Of a DNA stretch of 64,000 nt, positions 34,069-42,435 are shown one piece after another. The position numbers and the translations under genes are program-made. Under the pieces are notes generated by a model. It worked only from the letters and a program-made list of their open reading frames with translations. It had not been told where the DNA came from and made no database searches. Numbering within the stretch: position 1 is the first letter of the stretch; every line of letters starts with the position of its first letter. Source of the DNA: Armatimonadota bacterium (GTDB lineage Bacteria > Armatimonadota > Fimbriimonadia > Fimbriimonadales > Fimbriimonadaceae); NCBI GenBank assembly GCA_016223145.1, contig JACRPN010000004.1:62001-126000 (forward strand), in the 5' to 3' direction.

Positions 34069-35768
34069 TGGCTTTTCTCGGCTCCGCCCTTGCTCTTGTC
34101 CGCGTTCCCTTGATCCTGCTCGTCATCGCCAGGACCTGAGAAGAAGCCCTTGCGCGCGGGGCCCTTATAGTCGGGGAGCACCACTCGGTCGCCTTCCTTC
34201 AGGCCCGCTTCGATCTCGACGAATGCGCCCGTCTTCGCACCTAGGGTGACCTTTACGCGCTTCGGCGCCTTCTGCGAGTCCTTGGGAGGCGCCATCAGCA
34301 CGAAATCGCCCTGGGCGTCTTTGCCGACGAACTCCACCGGCAGCCGCAGCACGTTGTCTTTGTGAAGGGTCTCGAACGTGCACTTAGCCGACATGCCCGA
34401 CCTCAGCCGCTTATCGGCCTCCACAAGACGGACTTCGACGCGGTACTTCACCACCGCATCGGCTGCAGCCGCCGCGGCAGTCGAAGTGCTGGCTTGCAGG
34501 TTGTTGCTGGCGGGGGCAATCTGATAGATCTTGCCCTCGTACGATTTGTCTGGGAAGGCGTCGATGTCGACCTTGACCTTCATGCCGAGGGTCAAGCGAG
34601 CCACGTCGATTTCGTTGATGTCTAGGAGAACGCGCAGCTGTGACCGGTCCTCGACACGCACGACCGGCGTTCCCTGGCTGAACGCTGAGAGGCCAGTGAC
34701 CATGTCGCCTACTTCTACGTATTTCTTGCTGACCACGCCGTCCATAGGGGCGCGAACGTCGGTCTCACGAAGCTGCCGCATGCTGTCGCTGAGCACATTT
34801 TGAAGCTGGGACACGGAGGCCTTGCCTTGCTTTCGGCCTTGGATGAGAACATCCACGTCTCTGAGCGCGGCCCGTGCCTGCCGAATCGAAGCTCGCGCGG
34901 AGATCAGCTCCTGCCGCTTGGTGTCGTCCTGGATGGCGTTGGCTTGCGCGCGCTCCAAGGCCGCCCTTGCGCTTTTGACGTTTTCCGAGGCGCTCTGAAT
35001 GTCCAGCCTCTGCTGCCCATCGAGCCTTTGACGGTCGCTCCGGGCCTTGGCGAGCCGGTTCCTGGCCTGGTCGAGCCGAAGCCTGGCGCTATCCACCACC
35101 TGTTGGGACACAAAGCCGCGCTTGAGGAGATCGGCGACGCGCTCATATTCCCGCTGGGCGTTTTCCTGGTCTATTCCGGCGTTGCTAAGCTCCGTGTCGG
35201 CAGCGGTGATTTGAGTTGGGTGGGTGGAGGTGCCAAGGCGCTGCTGGTCCTGCAGGGCCGAATTGAGGGCGGCCTGAGCCTGCTCGATGCCGGTGCGGGT
35301 GAGGGTGGGCTGGGCTTCGAGTTCCTTGACGATCTGCCGTTCGCGCGCCAGGGCCTGGTCGAGAGCGGCCTGCGCGGTGACGCGTCGTTGCTGGATTTCG
35401 ATGTCGGTTCGCTGGACACCCGCCTCTGCGCCGCTCAATTGCGCTTGGTCTTGCGCCACCCGCAGTTGGGTTTCAAGGGGGTCTATCAGAGCGATGGCGT
35501 CGCCTGCTCTCACAGTCTGCCCCTCCTCTACCTTGAGTTCTTTGAGCCTGCCGGAGGCACGGGTGCGGACGTCCACTGAGCGCACCGCATCGAGGGTGCC
35601 GGTCTCCACGACCTTGAAGCTGAGCTCGCCACGATCGACGGCTGCAAACTCTTTCTTGGCATTCGCTTGTCCGCCGGCGGCCGCAAATCCCCTCATCTGA
35701 AGAAACAGCCCGGCCCCGACCAGAACGACGACGAGCGCGACGACAAGAAAGATGATGGCCTTCCGCAT
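34065..35768 (-). CDS. Efflux periplasmic adaptor (HlyD/MacA family)
   Basis: The 567-residue protein has an N-terminal membrane helix (IIFLVVALVVVLVGAGLFL), a biotinyl-lipoyl half-motif (VRTRASGRLKELKVEEGQTV) and a long helical hairpin (about 95-290) rich in Gln/Ala/Arg. The second lipoyl half (DVRAPMDGVVSKKYVEVGD) and the beta-barrel and membrane-proximal domains follow. The hairpin is longer than in MacA. A charged tail (after about 535) ends the chain. It is cotranscribed with the ABC permease and bridges it to an outer-membrane channel. Confidence 0.88.
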   Translation of the reverse strand: MRKAIIFLVVALVVVLVGAGLFLQMRGFAAAGGQANAKKEFAAVDRGELSFKVVETGTLDAVRSVDVRTRASGRLKELKVEEGQTVRAGDAIALIDPLETQLRVAQDQAQLSGAEAGVQRTDIEIQQRRVTAQAALDQALARERQIVKELEAQPTLTRTGIEQAQAALNSALQDQQRLGTSTHPTQITAADTELSNAGIDQENAQREYERVADLLKRGFVSQQVVDSARLRLDQARNRLAKARSDRQRLDGQQRLDIQSASENVKSARAALERAQANAIQDDTKRQELISARASIRQARAALRDVDVLIQGRKQGKASVSQLQNVLSDSMRQLRETDVRAPMDGVVSKKYVEVGDMVTGLSAFSQGTPVVRVEDRSQLRVLLDINEIDVARLTLGMKVKVDIDAFPDKSYEGKIYQIAPASNNLQASTSTAAAAAADAVVKYRVEVRLVEADKRLRSGMSAKCTFETLHKDNVLRLPVEFVGKDAQGDFVLMAPPKDSQKAPKRVKVTLGAKTGAFVEIEAGLKEGDRVVLPDYKGPARKGFFSGPGDDEQDQGNADKSKGGAEKSQ

Positions 35769-35884
35769 GGATTTCCCTCGGATTTCAGTATGCCAAGGCG
35801 TAGCGGAGGGCCGCTTGCTCGCCAGGACGTAGGACTCATGCTAACCGGGTGAAACTTGCGGGGAGTTGCCAGTAAGATGCAACC

Positions 35885-36760
35885 ATGGAACGTGAACCGC
35901 GCAACGCTTTTCGTCCTCAAGGGACTTCGCACCCGATGACAAGGCGCGAGGTGATTGTCAAAGGCGGCGCTCTTGGGGCGACCCTGCTCGTCCCCGGCGC
36001 CGCAAGGAGCGCTTGGGAGGTTCTGCAGGGCGGAGCCTACGGGCCGTTCAAAATGGGTATCCAGTCGTACTCGCTAAGGGGATACGATCTCGACACGGCG
36101 CTCGCCAAAACCCAGGAACTCGGACTCAAATACTGGGAGGCGTTCCAGGCGCACGTGGGCCAAACCAGCGATCCCGCAGCACTGAAACCCGTGCTCGACA
36201 AGATCAAGAAGGCAGGCATCCAGCTCAAGGTCTGGGGCGTGCAGGGCTTTGGCGCCAACGAAGAAGCATGCAGGAAGATCTTCGAGTTTGGGAAGATCGC
36301 AGGGCTGGATACGATTTCCGCCGATCCGAGCTATGAGGCGATGCCTATCCTGGATAGGCTAACCAAGGAATTTCGCATCAATATCGCCATCCACAACCAC
36401 GGTCCAGGAGCCCGCTACGACAAGCTGGACAGCATGTTGAAGGCGTTTGAAGGAACGAACGAGCGGGTAGGGGCTTGCATCGACACGGGCCACGCTTTAC
36501 GCAGCGGCGAGGACCCCGTGGAGTGGGTGAAGAAGCTGGGCAAGAGGGTCCACGCCCTTCATCTGAAGGATGTCAAGGACAGGACCCAATGGAAGCTCCT
36601 CGGGCAAGGCGACTTAAGGATGGGCGACCTTTTTGCCGAGCTCAAACGCCAGAGATTCAGTGGCTATTTGAACCTGGAATACGAAGAGAAGCCCGAAAAC
36701 CCGATGGACGACATCAAAGAGTGCCTAGCGGCGGTCAGGAAGACGTTGGGCCGGGGATAA
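35885..36760 (+). CDS. Secreted sugar phosphate isomerase/epimerase-like TIM-barrel protein
   Basis: The frame opens at ATG 35885; an in-frame ATG at 35936 starts MTRREVIVKGGALGATLL, a twin-arginine-type signal. The mature part is an AP-endonuclease-2/xylose-isomerase-like barrel: FKMGIQSYSLRGYDLDTALA, INIAIHNHGPG, GACIDTGHALRSGEDP, and HLKDV. The His and Asp in these motifs are the usual metal ligands. Family members act on sugars or inositols; the substrate is unknown. Confidence 0.85.
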   Translation: MEREPRNAFRPQGTSHPMTRREVIVKGGALGATLLVPGAARSAWEVLQGGAYGPFKMGIQSYSLRGYDLDTALAKTQELGLKYWEAFQAHVGQTSDPAALKPVLDKIKKAGIQLKVWGVQGFGANEEACRKIFEFGKIAGLDTISADPSYEAMPILDRLTKEFRINIAIHNHGPGARYDKLDSMLKAFEGTNERVGACIDTGHALRSGEDPVEWVKKLGKRVHALHLKDVKDRTQWKLLGQGDLRMGDLFAELKRQRFSGYLNLEYEEKPENPMDDIKECLAAVRKTLGRG

Positions 36761-36774
36761 GGCGTATTGCGTTT

Positions 36775-36980
36775 GGGCATTAAGGCATTAAGGCATTGTG
36801 GCTTGGGGGCGTGAAGCCGAAGGGCAAGAGTCGCGAAAAGCCCCTTCCTTGGTTTTTGCGTAGCGAGACTGAGGAGGGGGGTTGGGGGGCGAGACTCCGG
36901 ATCCCTATGCTAATGGAGTGAGGAGCGCCAAGAAGCTCCGCAACGCCTTAATGCCTTAATGCCCCAATGCCACAATGCCC
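36775..36980. repeat. Composite inverted-repeat element of GGCATTAA words around a hairpin
   Basis: The left arm (36775-36802) has GGGCATTAAGGCATTAAGG and GCATTGTGG. The right arm (36941-36980) has the reverse complement words (GCCTTAATGCCTTAATGCC and CACAATGCCC). Between them lies a C-rich/G-rich hairpin (CCCCTTCCTT...AGGAGGGG, 36841-36877). The whole is about 206 bp and ends at the stop codon of the portal-like gene, like a miniature inverted-repeat element. No transposase or target duplication is visible. Confidence 0.6.
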
Positions 36981-38174
36981 TCAGCCCACCTCCCCGGTCG
37001 CAAACGCGGACACCGTGATCGGGGCAAACTCAAACCTCGGCACCTCTCCCGGTCCGAAGTTGAGCTCGATCAGGGGCCGCAAGACCTGCTCCGTCATCAC
37101 CGTGTCGGCCAGCTCCCTTCGGATGGACTCCAGGTGGAGCAGCAGCACCTGAAGGTGCACTTTGCCCAACGCAAGCGAGCCCACCCGCTTGCCTTCGTCG
37201 GTTGTCAGGGTCTGTCCAAGGATGGCGCGGGCGATTTCGCGATTGTGAAACTCGATCGCCTCCATGTAGCCGGTCGAGGCCTCCCGCTCCCCACCGAGCG
37301 TCCCCACCGAAACGGTGTCGGGGTGAAGGATCGCCGTTCTGGACTGGATGTCCTGCAGCGCGCCCAAAAGGCTCGCCTGGTCCTCTGCTGAGAACCCGGG
37401 TACGAAGCGGCCAAACACGGTGGGCATGGCGAACCGGTCCAGATGGAACTTCCATGCCTCAAGCAGCTCGGACTTGGCCGTCCAGTGGCCAAAGGCCGCG
37501 TCCAGATCGCTCCGGCCCCGCACCTTGCCGTAGGTGGATCGGTTTCGATAGACGATGAATTTGCCGCGCGGAAGAGCCGTCGGTGGCTCTCCAGGCAACT
37601 GCAGGTTCAGGCTGCGGATGTTGCCGAAAGCGTCGAGTTCAAGGCCAAACAGCGACGGGTCCTTGGGTTTGACCGCGCGCAGGGCGATGATGGACCGCCC
37701 CGGCCCATCGGAGCCGGAACTTCGCAAGTTCTGGTGTGCAGACTTTGCGAAATCGCGGATGCCGAGGTCTCCGGGAGAACTGGCCTCCCAGACCAGTTCT
37801 TGGGTTGACCAGCCCTTGGCAAAAGCGTCCATGGCCTGGTAGAGCACCGTCTGCGCGGAACCCTCCATGCTCGCCAGAACCCGTTCCGCGAACTCCGCCT
37901 TCGCCTTGGCAGAGTCGGTGTTGTTGGCGGGGACGATCTTCCCTGGCGCGGCCAGGACGCCCAGCTTCTTGAGCGTGAGCGCGGTCTGAATCATGGAGTC
38001 CTGCTCCATCCGGTCGTAGACTGTATAGGCGAGGGCGCCCGGCGGCAGGCCCGGCGAGCGCTGGATGTGCCTTTCGAAACGAGTGAACTGCGGCGCGACT
38101 TCGCGGCGCTTGCGGGACCGGCCAAAAAGCTTGAGCATGTCACTCAGGAAGCGTTGAGCTGGGCCAGACGTCAA
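36981..38174 (-). CDS. Orphan Mu-type phage portal protein (DUF935-like)
   Basis: The 397-residue protein fits the DUF935/Mu gp29 portal family: YDRMEQDSMIQTALTLKKLG near 50, WSTQELVWEASS, PRGKFIVYRNRST, DAAFGHWTAKSELLEAWKFH and EFHNREIARAILGQTLTTDE. In phages this protein forms the dodecameric DNA gate in the capsid vertex. An alternative start is ATG 38138 (MLKLFGRS). No terminase, capsid, protease or tail gene lies near it; the neighbours are chromosomal. It may be a phage remnant, a domesticated protein, or part of a gene transfer agent encoded elsewhere. Confidence 0.78.
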   Translation of the reverse strand: MTSGPAQRFLSDMLKLFGRSRKRREVAPQFTRFERHIQRSPGLPPGALAYTVYDRMEQDSMIQTALTLKKLGVLAAPGKIVPANNTDSAKAKAEFAERVLASMEGSAQTVLYQAMDAFAKGWSTQELVWEASSPGDLGIRDFAKSAHQNLRSSGSDGPGRSIIALRAVKPKDPSLFGLELDAFGNIRSLNLQLPGEPPTALPRGKFIVYRNRSTYGKVRGRSDLDAAFGHWTAKSELLEAWKFHLDRFAMPTVFGRFVPGFSAEDQASLLGALQDIQSRTAILHPDTVSVGTLGGEREASTGYMEAIEFHNREIARAILGQTLTTDEGKRVGSLALGKVHLQVLLLHLESIRRELADTVMTEQVLRPLIELNFGPGEVPRFEFAPITVSAFATGEVG

Positions 38175-38239
38175 CCATGCCGGCTCTCATAGGTGCGGCG
38201 GCGTAAGCCAAACACGCATTTGCCCCCAATGAAGCACGA

Positions 38240-38271
38240 AGCCCGCCCACGCCATAGGGCGAGGGCGGGCT
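38240..38271 (-). terminator. Hairpin terminator after the PEP-CTERM gene
   Basis: AGCCCGCCC and GGGCGGGCT form a perfect 9-bp stem around a 14-nt loop, on the minus strand about 27 bp past the stop codon. It is followed by TCGTGCTTC, only moderately T-rich. It lies between two same-strand genes and would separate their transcripts. Confidence 0.6.
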
Positions 38272-38297
38272 GATCGGCCCAAGATTTGTCGTTGACC

Positions 38298-38834
38298 TTA
38301 CTTGCGGCGGCGGCGGGCCATGAGGCCGAGGCCACCGAGGGCCAGAGCGGCCGCCGTTGCGGGCTCAGGCACGGCTTCGACGTCAAGCTTCACGATCGTG
38401 TCGCCATCGAAGCTGAGGTTCTGCCAGTCGATCTGGATTTCCGAACCGGTCCAGCTGATGTTGCTGGCGCTGAATCCAGCCATGTTCGTCGCACCATTGA
38501 CGGTCACGTTGGTGAACGCCGGGCCGCTGACCATTCGGATGGCGATGCCATTGTAGATGGTCGGAGCCAAAGACAGCGAAGAGCTCGACCAAGTCGAGCT
38601 GCTGCCGGGAAGGTAGTCGAAAGTGATCGAGGTGTCGTCCACGTCGATATCGAAGTACGACAGGAAGGTGTCCTCAACACCCGCGCCAACGACGAAGTTG
38701 GTCTGGCTGTTGTAGGCTCCGCCATACGCATAGTACTGGTCGCCCATGGTCGAACCCGTAAGGCCCGCGAAAGAGGCTGCCGGCAAAGCGACAACCACGC
38801 CGGCAAACGCCAGCATTGCTGCTTTCTTAATCAT
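38298..38834 (-). CDS. PEP-CTERM sorting-domain secreted protein
   Basis: The 178-residue protein has a signal peptide (AAMLAFAGVVVALPAASFAG), a beta-rich Ser/Thr/Asn-rich mature region and a C-terminal PEP-CTERM signal: VPEPATAAALALGGLGLMAR followed by RRRK. Exosortase recognises the VPEP motif and anchors or releases the protein during biofilm or matrix assembly. No exosortase gene is in the window. The function of the mature domain is not recognised. Confidence 0.88.
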   Translation of the reverse strand: MIKKAAMLAFAGVVVALPAASFAGLTGSTMGDQYYAYGGAYNSQTNFVVGAGVEDTFLSYFDIDVDDTSITFDYLPGSSSTWSSSSLSLAPTIYNGIAIRMVSGPAFTNVTVNGATNMAGFSASNISWTGSEIQIDWQNLSFDGDTIVKLDVEAVPEPATAAALALGGLGLMARRRRK

Positions 38835-39150
38835 TTTCTATTGCTCCTTTCAGCCCCGAGTGCAGACCTAACCAATCCATACCCCGGAGTACTGATTCGA
38901 CAATGGTAATGCAATTACCGGACTAAGGACCAGTCCCTGGCCAAAACCTAGCAAAAGTGCGGTCATCCAATTGGAAGAGCCTATTGGTCTAGCTCAATAT
39001 TGCTCCATTCCGCGAGAGTGAATAAGGGCAGCGGTCTGTCGGAGCGGGAGTGCGAGCGCCACTGTCTGCGTCCTTTGGGTTCACGCCCTTCGGTCCAGCC
39101 TGTCGGGGCTGACCCCTAAGGCGCATCACAAAACGGGTCTCGCAGGCCGT
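38835..39150. other. Gap upstream of the PEP-CTERM gene
   Basis: There is no credible gene here. The stretch next to the PEP-CTERM start is A+T-richer (ATTTTCTATTGCTCC) and should hold its promoter and ribosome binding site (AGGAGC about 8 bp before ATG 38834 on the minus strand). The remainder has no structure that I can support. Confidence 0.4.
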
Positions 39151-39218
39151 GGAGCGCGAATCTGCAGACTCGGCCCCATCGCCGATCAAACGGAACGCGA
39201 GTCTCCAGACTCGGCCCT
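39151..39218. repeat. Two copies of a 27-bp palindromic repeat GGA[GA]CGCGA[AG]TCT
   Basis: Copies at 39151-39177 and 39192-39218 share GGAxCGCGAxTCTxCAGACTCGGCCC, differing at four or so positions. The core GAGTCTCCAGACTC is self-complementary. The spacing is 41 bp. The form is that of a dispersed REP-like extragenic palindrome. Confidence 0.6.
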
Positions 39219-39241
39219 GGTGGCGAATTCATCGGGCATTC

Positions 39242-40171
39242 CTAGTCGGGCTTTTGAACGTGCAGGCCTATGAACTCGACGAAGTCCGCTACCTTTCCGG
39301 AAAGCAGAAAGGTGCGCTCGACCCCGTCCTTTGGTAGTGTGGCGATCCACGAGAGCTTTACTCGAGGGATGGCAAGCAGCGAGAACCGCTTGTTCGCCGT
39401 CAAGGCGTTGATCGCGATATCTGCCTTGGTGCCGCTGGCCGTGATCACGCGCATCGTCAGGTTCTGGGTGCCGATCATCACCGTGACTGTCGCCGCGGTG
39501 CCGTCGCCTCCCGCCAAGGGCGCCTTGGAGACAAGCTTGGCCTCCAGCAAAACGTGATTGAACGCCTTGGTGTTGCACTTCAGCGTGGTCCAGGTGGCGT
39601 CCCGCTTGACCTTGATCGAACCCGTCGCATAGGACTTGGATGGATCTCTGAAAAAGGCATACGCGCTCGTGTAAGGCAGGTAACCGTTCACGAATCCAAC
39701 GGAGGCCTTGAGGTCCTCGGTTCCGATTCTGAGCAAGGGATGCAGCTCGAAGACGTGCTTCTGATTCAGGCTCGTGCCGACGCTGACGTCGGCAAACTGA
39801 ACCATGTCGCTCTGGGTCTCTGGATGCTCGAACCACAGCCGCCAGACCCCCGTGACCGGCAGGGTGTGTGTAACGCTTGCGATAGCCAGATCCTCTGCCG
39901 GCCCAAACGACAGCGCATTCTTGATCTCGGCGATCACCCTCAGCCCGACGTCCGAAGAGCGGCCGATTATGTGGAGGTCGCCATCCTTGTCCTGGTCGTG
40001 ACGCTCGGTCACGGCGTCGATCGTGAATTGGGTGGAAAGCGTTGCACGGTTCTTGAGCTGATCGATGAACGAGTTCTTGAGCTTGAGAACGGGCTGAGCG
40101 AAGGGCACTCCGGAGCCGTAACTCACGATGGAAACCACACACACCAAGAGGCAAGCCAGCGAACGCTTCAT
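39242..40171 (-). CDS. Secreted protein of unknown function
   Basis: ATG 40171 begins a convincing signal peptide (MKRSLACLLVCVVSIVSYGS) and is preferred over a longer frame. The 309-residue chain is rich in beta-type sequence and has no cysteine pairs or known motif. HDQDKDGDLHIIG near residue 45 resembles a calcium-binding D-x-D-x-D loop. I do not recognise a family. The divergent zinc-ribbon gene starts 68 bp away. Confidence 0.6.
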   Translation of the reverse strand: MKRSLACLLVCVVSIVSYGSGVPFAQPVLKLKNSFIDQLKNRATLSTQFTIDAVTERHDQDKDGDLHIIGRSSDVGLRVIAEIKNALSFGPAEDLAIASVTHTLPVTGVWRLWFEHPETQSDMVQFADVSVGTSLNQKHVFELHPLLRIGTEDLKASVGFVNGYLPYTSAYAFFRDPSKSYATGSIKVKRDATWTTLKCNTKAFNHVLLEAKLVSKAPLAGGDGTAATVTVMIGTQNLTMRVITASGTKADIAINALTANKRFSLLAIPRVKLSWIATLPKDGVERTFLLSGKVADFVEFIGLHVQKPD

Positions 40172-40239
40172 GTTGCACCGATTCGACGGGTTTGGCCCTT
40201 GACTCCTTCCTGCAGTGATCGGGGTGCAACAATAGACCG

Positions 40240-40575
40240 ATGGCGAAGCCGTGGATTTGCGGCCGATGCGGAGAGATTGCGCAGGGAGACCTGTGCATGA
40301 AATGTGGGAACACTCGCTCGCTCGAGGGTCCGGACGGCCCAGCACCCGGATCCTATTACAGCATCCTGGGATACCAGACGATGGATGCGTTCAAGTTCGT
40401 GGGCGCATTCGTGCTGCTATTCCTTGCGGTCGAGTTAGTCCCGTGGCTCGGGCTTTCCTGGAAGCGGGAGACGATCGTTGTCGTCACCCTCTTGACGCTG
40501 CTCTTGGCATTTCGAAAGCCCCTGCTGAACCTGATTGGGCGTGCCAGGGTCCGCTTGCGGCACCCCAGGCGTTAG
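40240..40575 (+). CDS. Small zinc-ribbon membrane protein
   Basis: The 111-residue protein has an N-terminal zinc ribbon (ICGRCGEIAQGDLCMKCGN, two CxxC knuckles) and two hydrophobic segments (FVGAFVLLFLAVELVPWLGL and IVVVTLLTLLLAF), then a basic tail. It is probably an inner-membrane protein with the ribbon in the cytoplasm. The function is unknown. It ends 8 bp before the stop of the convergent ArsC-like gene. Confidence 0.6.
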   Translation: MAKPWICGRCGEIAQGDLCMKCGNTRSLEGPDGPAPGSYYSILGYQTMDAFKFVGAFVLLFLAVELVPWLGLSWKRETIVVVTLLTLLLAFRKPLLNLIGRARVRLRHPRR

Positions 40576-40583
40576 GACTGCCC

Positions 40584-41012
40584 TCAGGGCTTGGCGCTCG
40601 CTCCCCATCCCTTCCATACCGATGGTTCGGGAGCCTTGGCTTGTGTACTTTCCGCTTTGGGCACATCGAGTTCACAAACCTCCCGGTAGAGGTCCTCGTC
40701 GAAGCCGACGATCAGCGCCTTGCCGCAGCAGACGACCGGAGACTTCATGTTGCCGGTTGGAGACAGCAGTGCCCGGGTAAGCGCCCCCACGTCTGGGCGT
40801 TTCGACCGAAGGTTGATGTAGAGGGCAAACTTCGAGTGGACCGCGTAGACGCCGTCGGCGGGCCTGGCCAGCCTCAGGGCCTCCAGCCTCCCGTACCTCT
40901 CTTTTCGCGCGTCGATCACCACCCGCGGCCGGACTCCATGTCGCCTAAAGAAATCCTCAGCTTTCATGCATTCCTTGCTGTCAAAGCTGCAGTAGATCCA
41001 ATCGGGAACCAT
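40584..41012 (-). CDS. ArsC/Spx-like thioredoxin-fold protein
   Basis: ATG 41012 has GAGG six bases upstream and is preferred over ATG 41024. The 142-residue protein begins DWIYCSFDSKECMKAEDFFR, where CxxxxxxC precedes the first helix, and has VVCCGKALIVGFDEDLYREV near the end. That end resembles the ArsC/Spx family strand-turn-helix. An R-x-x-x-P arsenate-site pattern is not clear, so arsenate reductase function is doubtful. It stands far from the arsenic operon at 57.5 kb. A 25-residue Pro/Ala/Lys tail follows. Confidence 0.55.
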   Translation of the reverse strand: MVPDWIYCSFDSKECMKAEDFFRRHGVRPRVVIDARKERYGRLEALRLARPADGVYAVHSKFALYINLRSKRPDVGALTRALLSPTGNMKSPVVCCGKALIVGFDEDLYREVCELDVPKAESTQAKAPEPSVWKGWGASAKP

Positions 41013-41165
41013 TTTAGGCCTCACAAGTAGCAGGTTCCGGCAAGGCCCGCGCCAACCCCTGGCCCAAATGCCAGGTTAGAGCAGTTTGTGAGGTTTGCAG
41101 GCTCAAAACTTGGAGTTCACAGGTTCGAGCGAGCCTGAGACAAGCACGGGTCCTGGGAGTACCTC

Positions 41166-42167
41166 CTACCAGGTTCTAGCCCATTCCGGCGCTTCGACCG
41201 GCTCGAATCGGTTGCCGTTCAGGTCGGCGATCAATTTGGGTTTGCCATCAGGAAACCCCTTCCAAGCCCAGAGGCAGCCCTTGTCCCCAAAGACCAGCCG
41301 CCCCAAGGGGTCCACGTCGAGAAACTGGGGATGGAACGGCTTCGGCCTGAACTCCATTTGGGGCTTCCCCGCCGAGTCCAGGATCGACCACCGTTCCGAT
41401 CTGTCGTAGATCGCCTCGCCGGGATCGAGCCACTTCTCGTAGACCAGCACGCCTTTGGCAAAGGTCTTGACCGCTTTCCCGGGCCGCACCATTTCCCACT
41501 CGGGCATCACGAACTCGCTCACAAGCTTGAAGGCCTCCTCGAAGTCGCCCCGAAGCACCCCAAGCCCCGAAGACAGAAACTTCTTGTTGAAGGCGTCATA
41601 CGCTTTCCTGTTCGTCATGCGTGTCTCGAACTGCGATGCCGTTCGCCAACCGTCCCGTTCCAATCGCATCGTGAAGATCGGCTCATCTTCGCTAGCACGA
41701 AGGTTCAGTTTCTTGACCTTGAATGGAGCGCCCCTCGGAGAGATCGCCTCGTGCCAGGTGCTGGGGTCGTTGTTCACCTTCAGCAGCCTGCGATCTTCCC
41801 AGCGGCCGCCGCCATTCCAGGCTCCGCCGGTGAACCAGAGCGCCAGCGCCGTGAAATAGGGCGGTTTGCTGATGGCTGTCCAACCGTCGGCCATGAACTC
41901 GTACTTGAGCCCAAACTGCTCGACGGCGTTCTTTCGCCGGCTTGAGTAATCCGTGAACGCCGCAATCAGGTGCTTCCCATCCGGACTGATGTCGCACCGA
42001 CGCGTGTAGACCATCGCCTTGATCCACTGGCCTGGAGTGACTTCATCGGTCTCCAGGTTCCAGGTGAGCAGTTGGGTCTGCTTGCTCGGACCCCGGCGAA
42101 AGATGACGGCGACCGGCGCTTCTCGGGCGAGGATCCCGTCAATCCGGCAAATGGCTGGCTTGGTCAT
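41166..42167 (-). CDS. Hypothetical protein, beta-propeller-like
   Basis: The 333-residue protein has no signal peptide. Repeating beta-type segments (TWNLETDEVTPGQWIK, CDISPDGKHLIAAFTDY, FLDVDPLGRLVFGDKGCLWA) recall WD40 or PD40-type propeller blades, and SPDGKHL is a typical turn of such blades. Trp is frequent. I do not know a function. It is separated from the ArsC-like gene by 153 bp and from ppdK by 268 bp; the latter gap holds repeats of the words CGAAAACCTG and GAACACC. Confidence 0.5.
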   Translation of the reverse strand: MTKPAICRIDGILAREAPVAVIFRRGPSKQTQLLTWNLETDEVTPGQWIKAMVYTRRCDISPDGKHLIAAFTDYSSRRKNAVEQFGLKYEFMADGWTAISKPPYFTALALWFTGGAWNGGGRWEDRRLLKVNNDPSTWHEAISPRGAPFKVKKLNLRASEDEPIFTMRLERDGWRTASQFETRMTNRKAYDAFNKKFLSSGLGVLRGDFEEAFKLVSEFVMPEWEMVRPGKAVKTFAKGVLVYEKWLDPGEAIYDRSERWSILDSAGKPQMEFRPKPFHPQFLDVDPLGRLVFGDKGCLWAWKGFPDGKPKLIADLNGNRFEPVEAPEWARTW

Positions 42168-42435
42168 CTCAGCAGAATCAAGCCTACCCAGGTAAACTTC
42201 TCCAACTCTCCGCTCCTGCGTCAGCGTCGCCGCATGTCCGGGAAAGTGGTTTTCTGGTGCTCAGGTTTTCGGGTTGTCGGAGAAGTCGGCGCTTGCAGGC
42301 ATGCACTTCGAGTCTGGACCCGCTGACCAGCTGGCAGTATGTGAATTCAACTGGATGCCACCGGGCCGCCTAAACACCTGACCACCCGAAAACCTGAAAA
42401 CCTGAACACCCGATCACCCAGTCTGGACCACAACC

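Noticed and set aside
36775-38834. Prophage around the portal gene
   Set aside because: Flanking genes are a sugar isomerase-like protein and a PEP-CTERM protein; no other phage gene is present.
40584-41012. Second arsenate reductase
   Set aside because: Thioredoxin-like fold signs but the arsenate-binding Arg pattern is not clear, and it is far from the arsenic operon.
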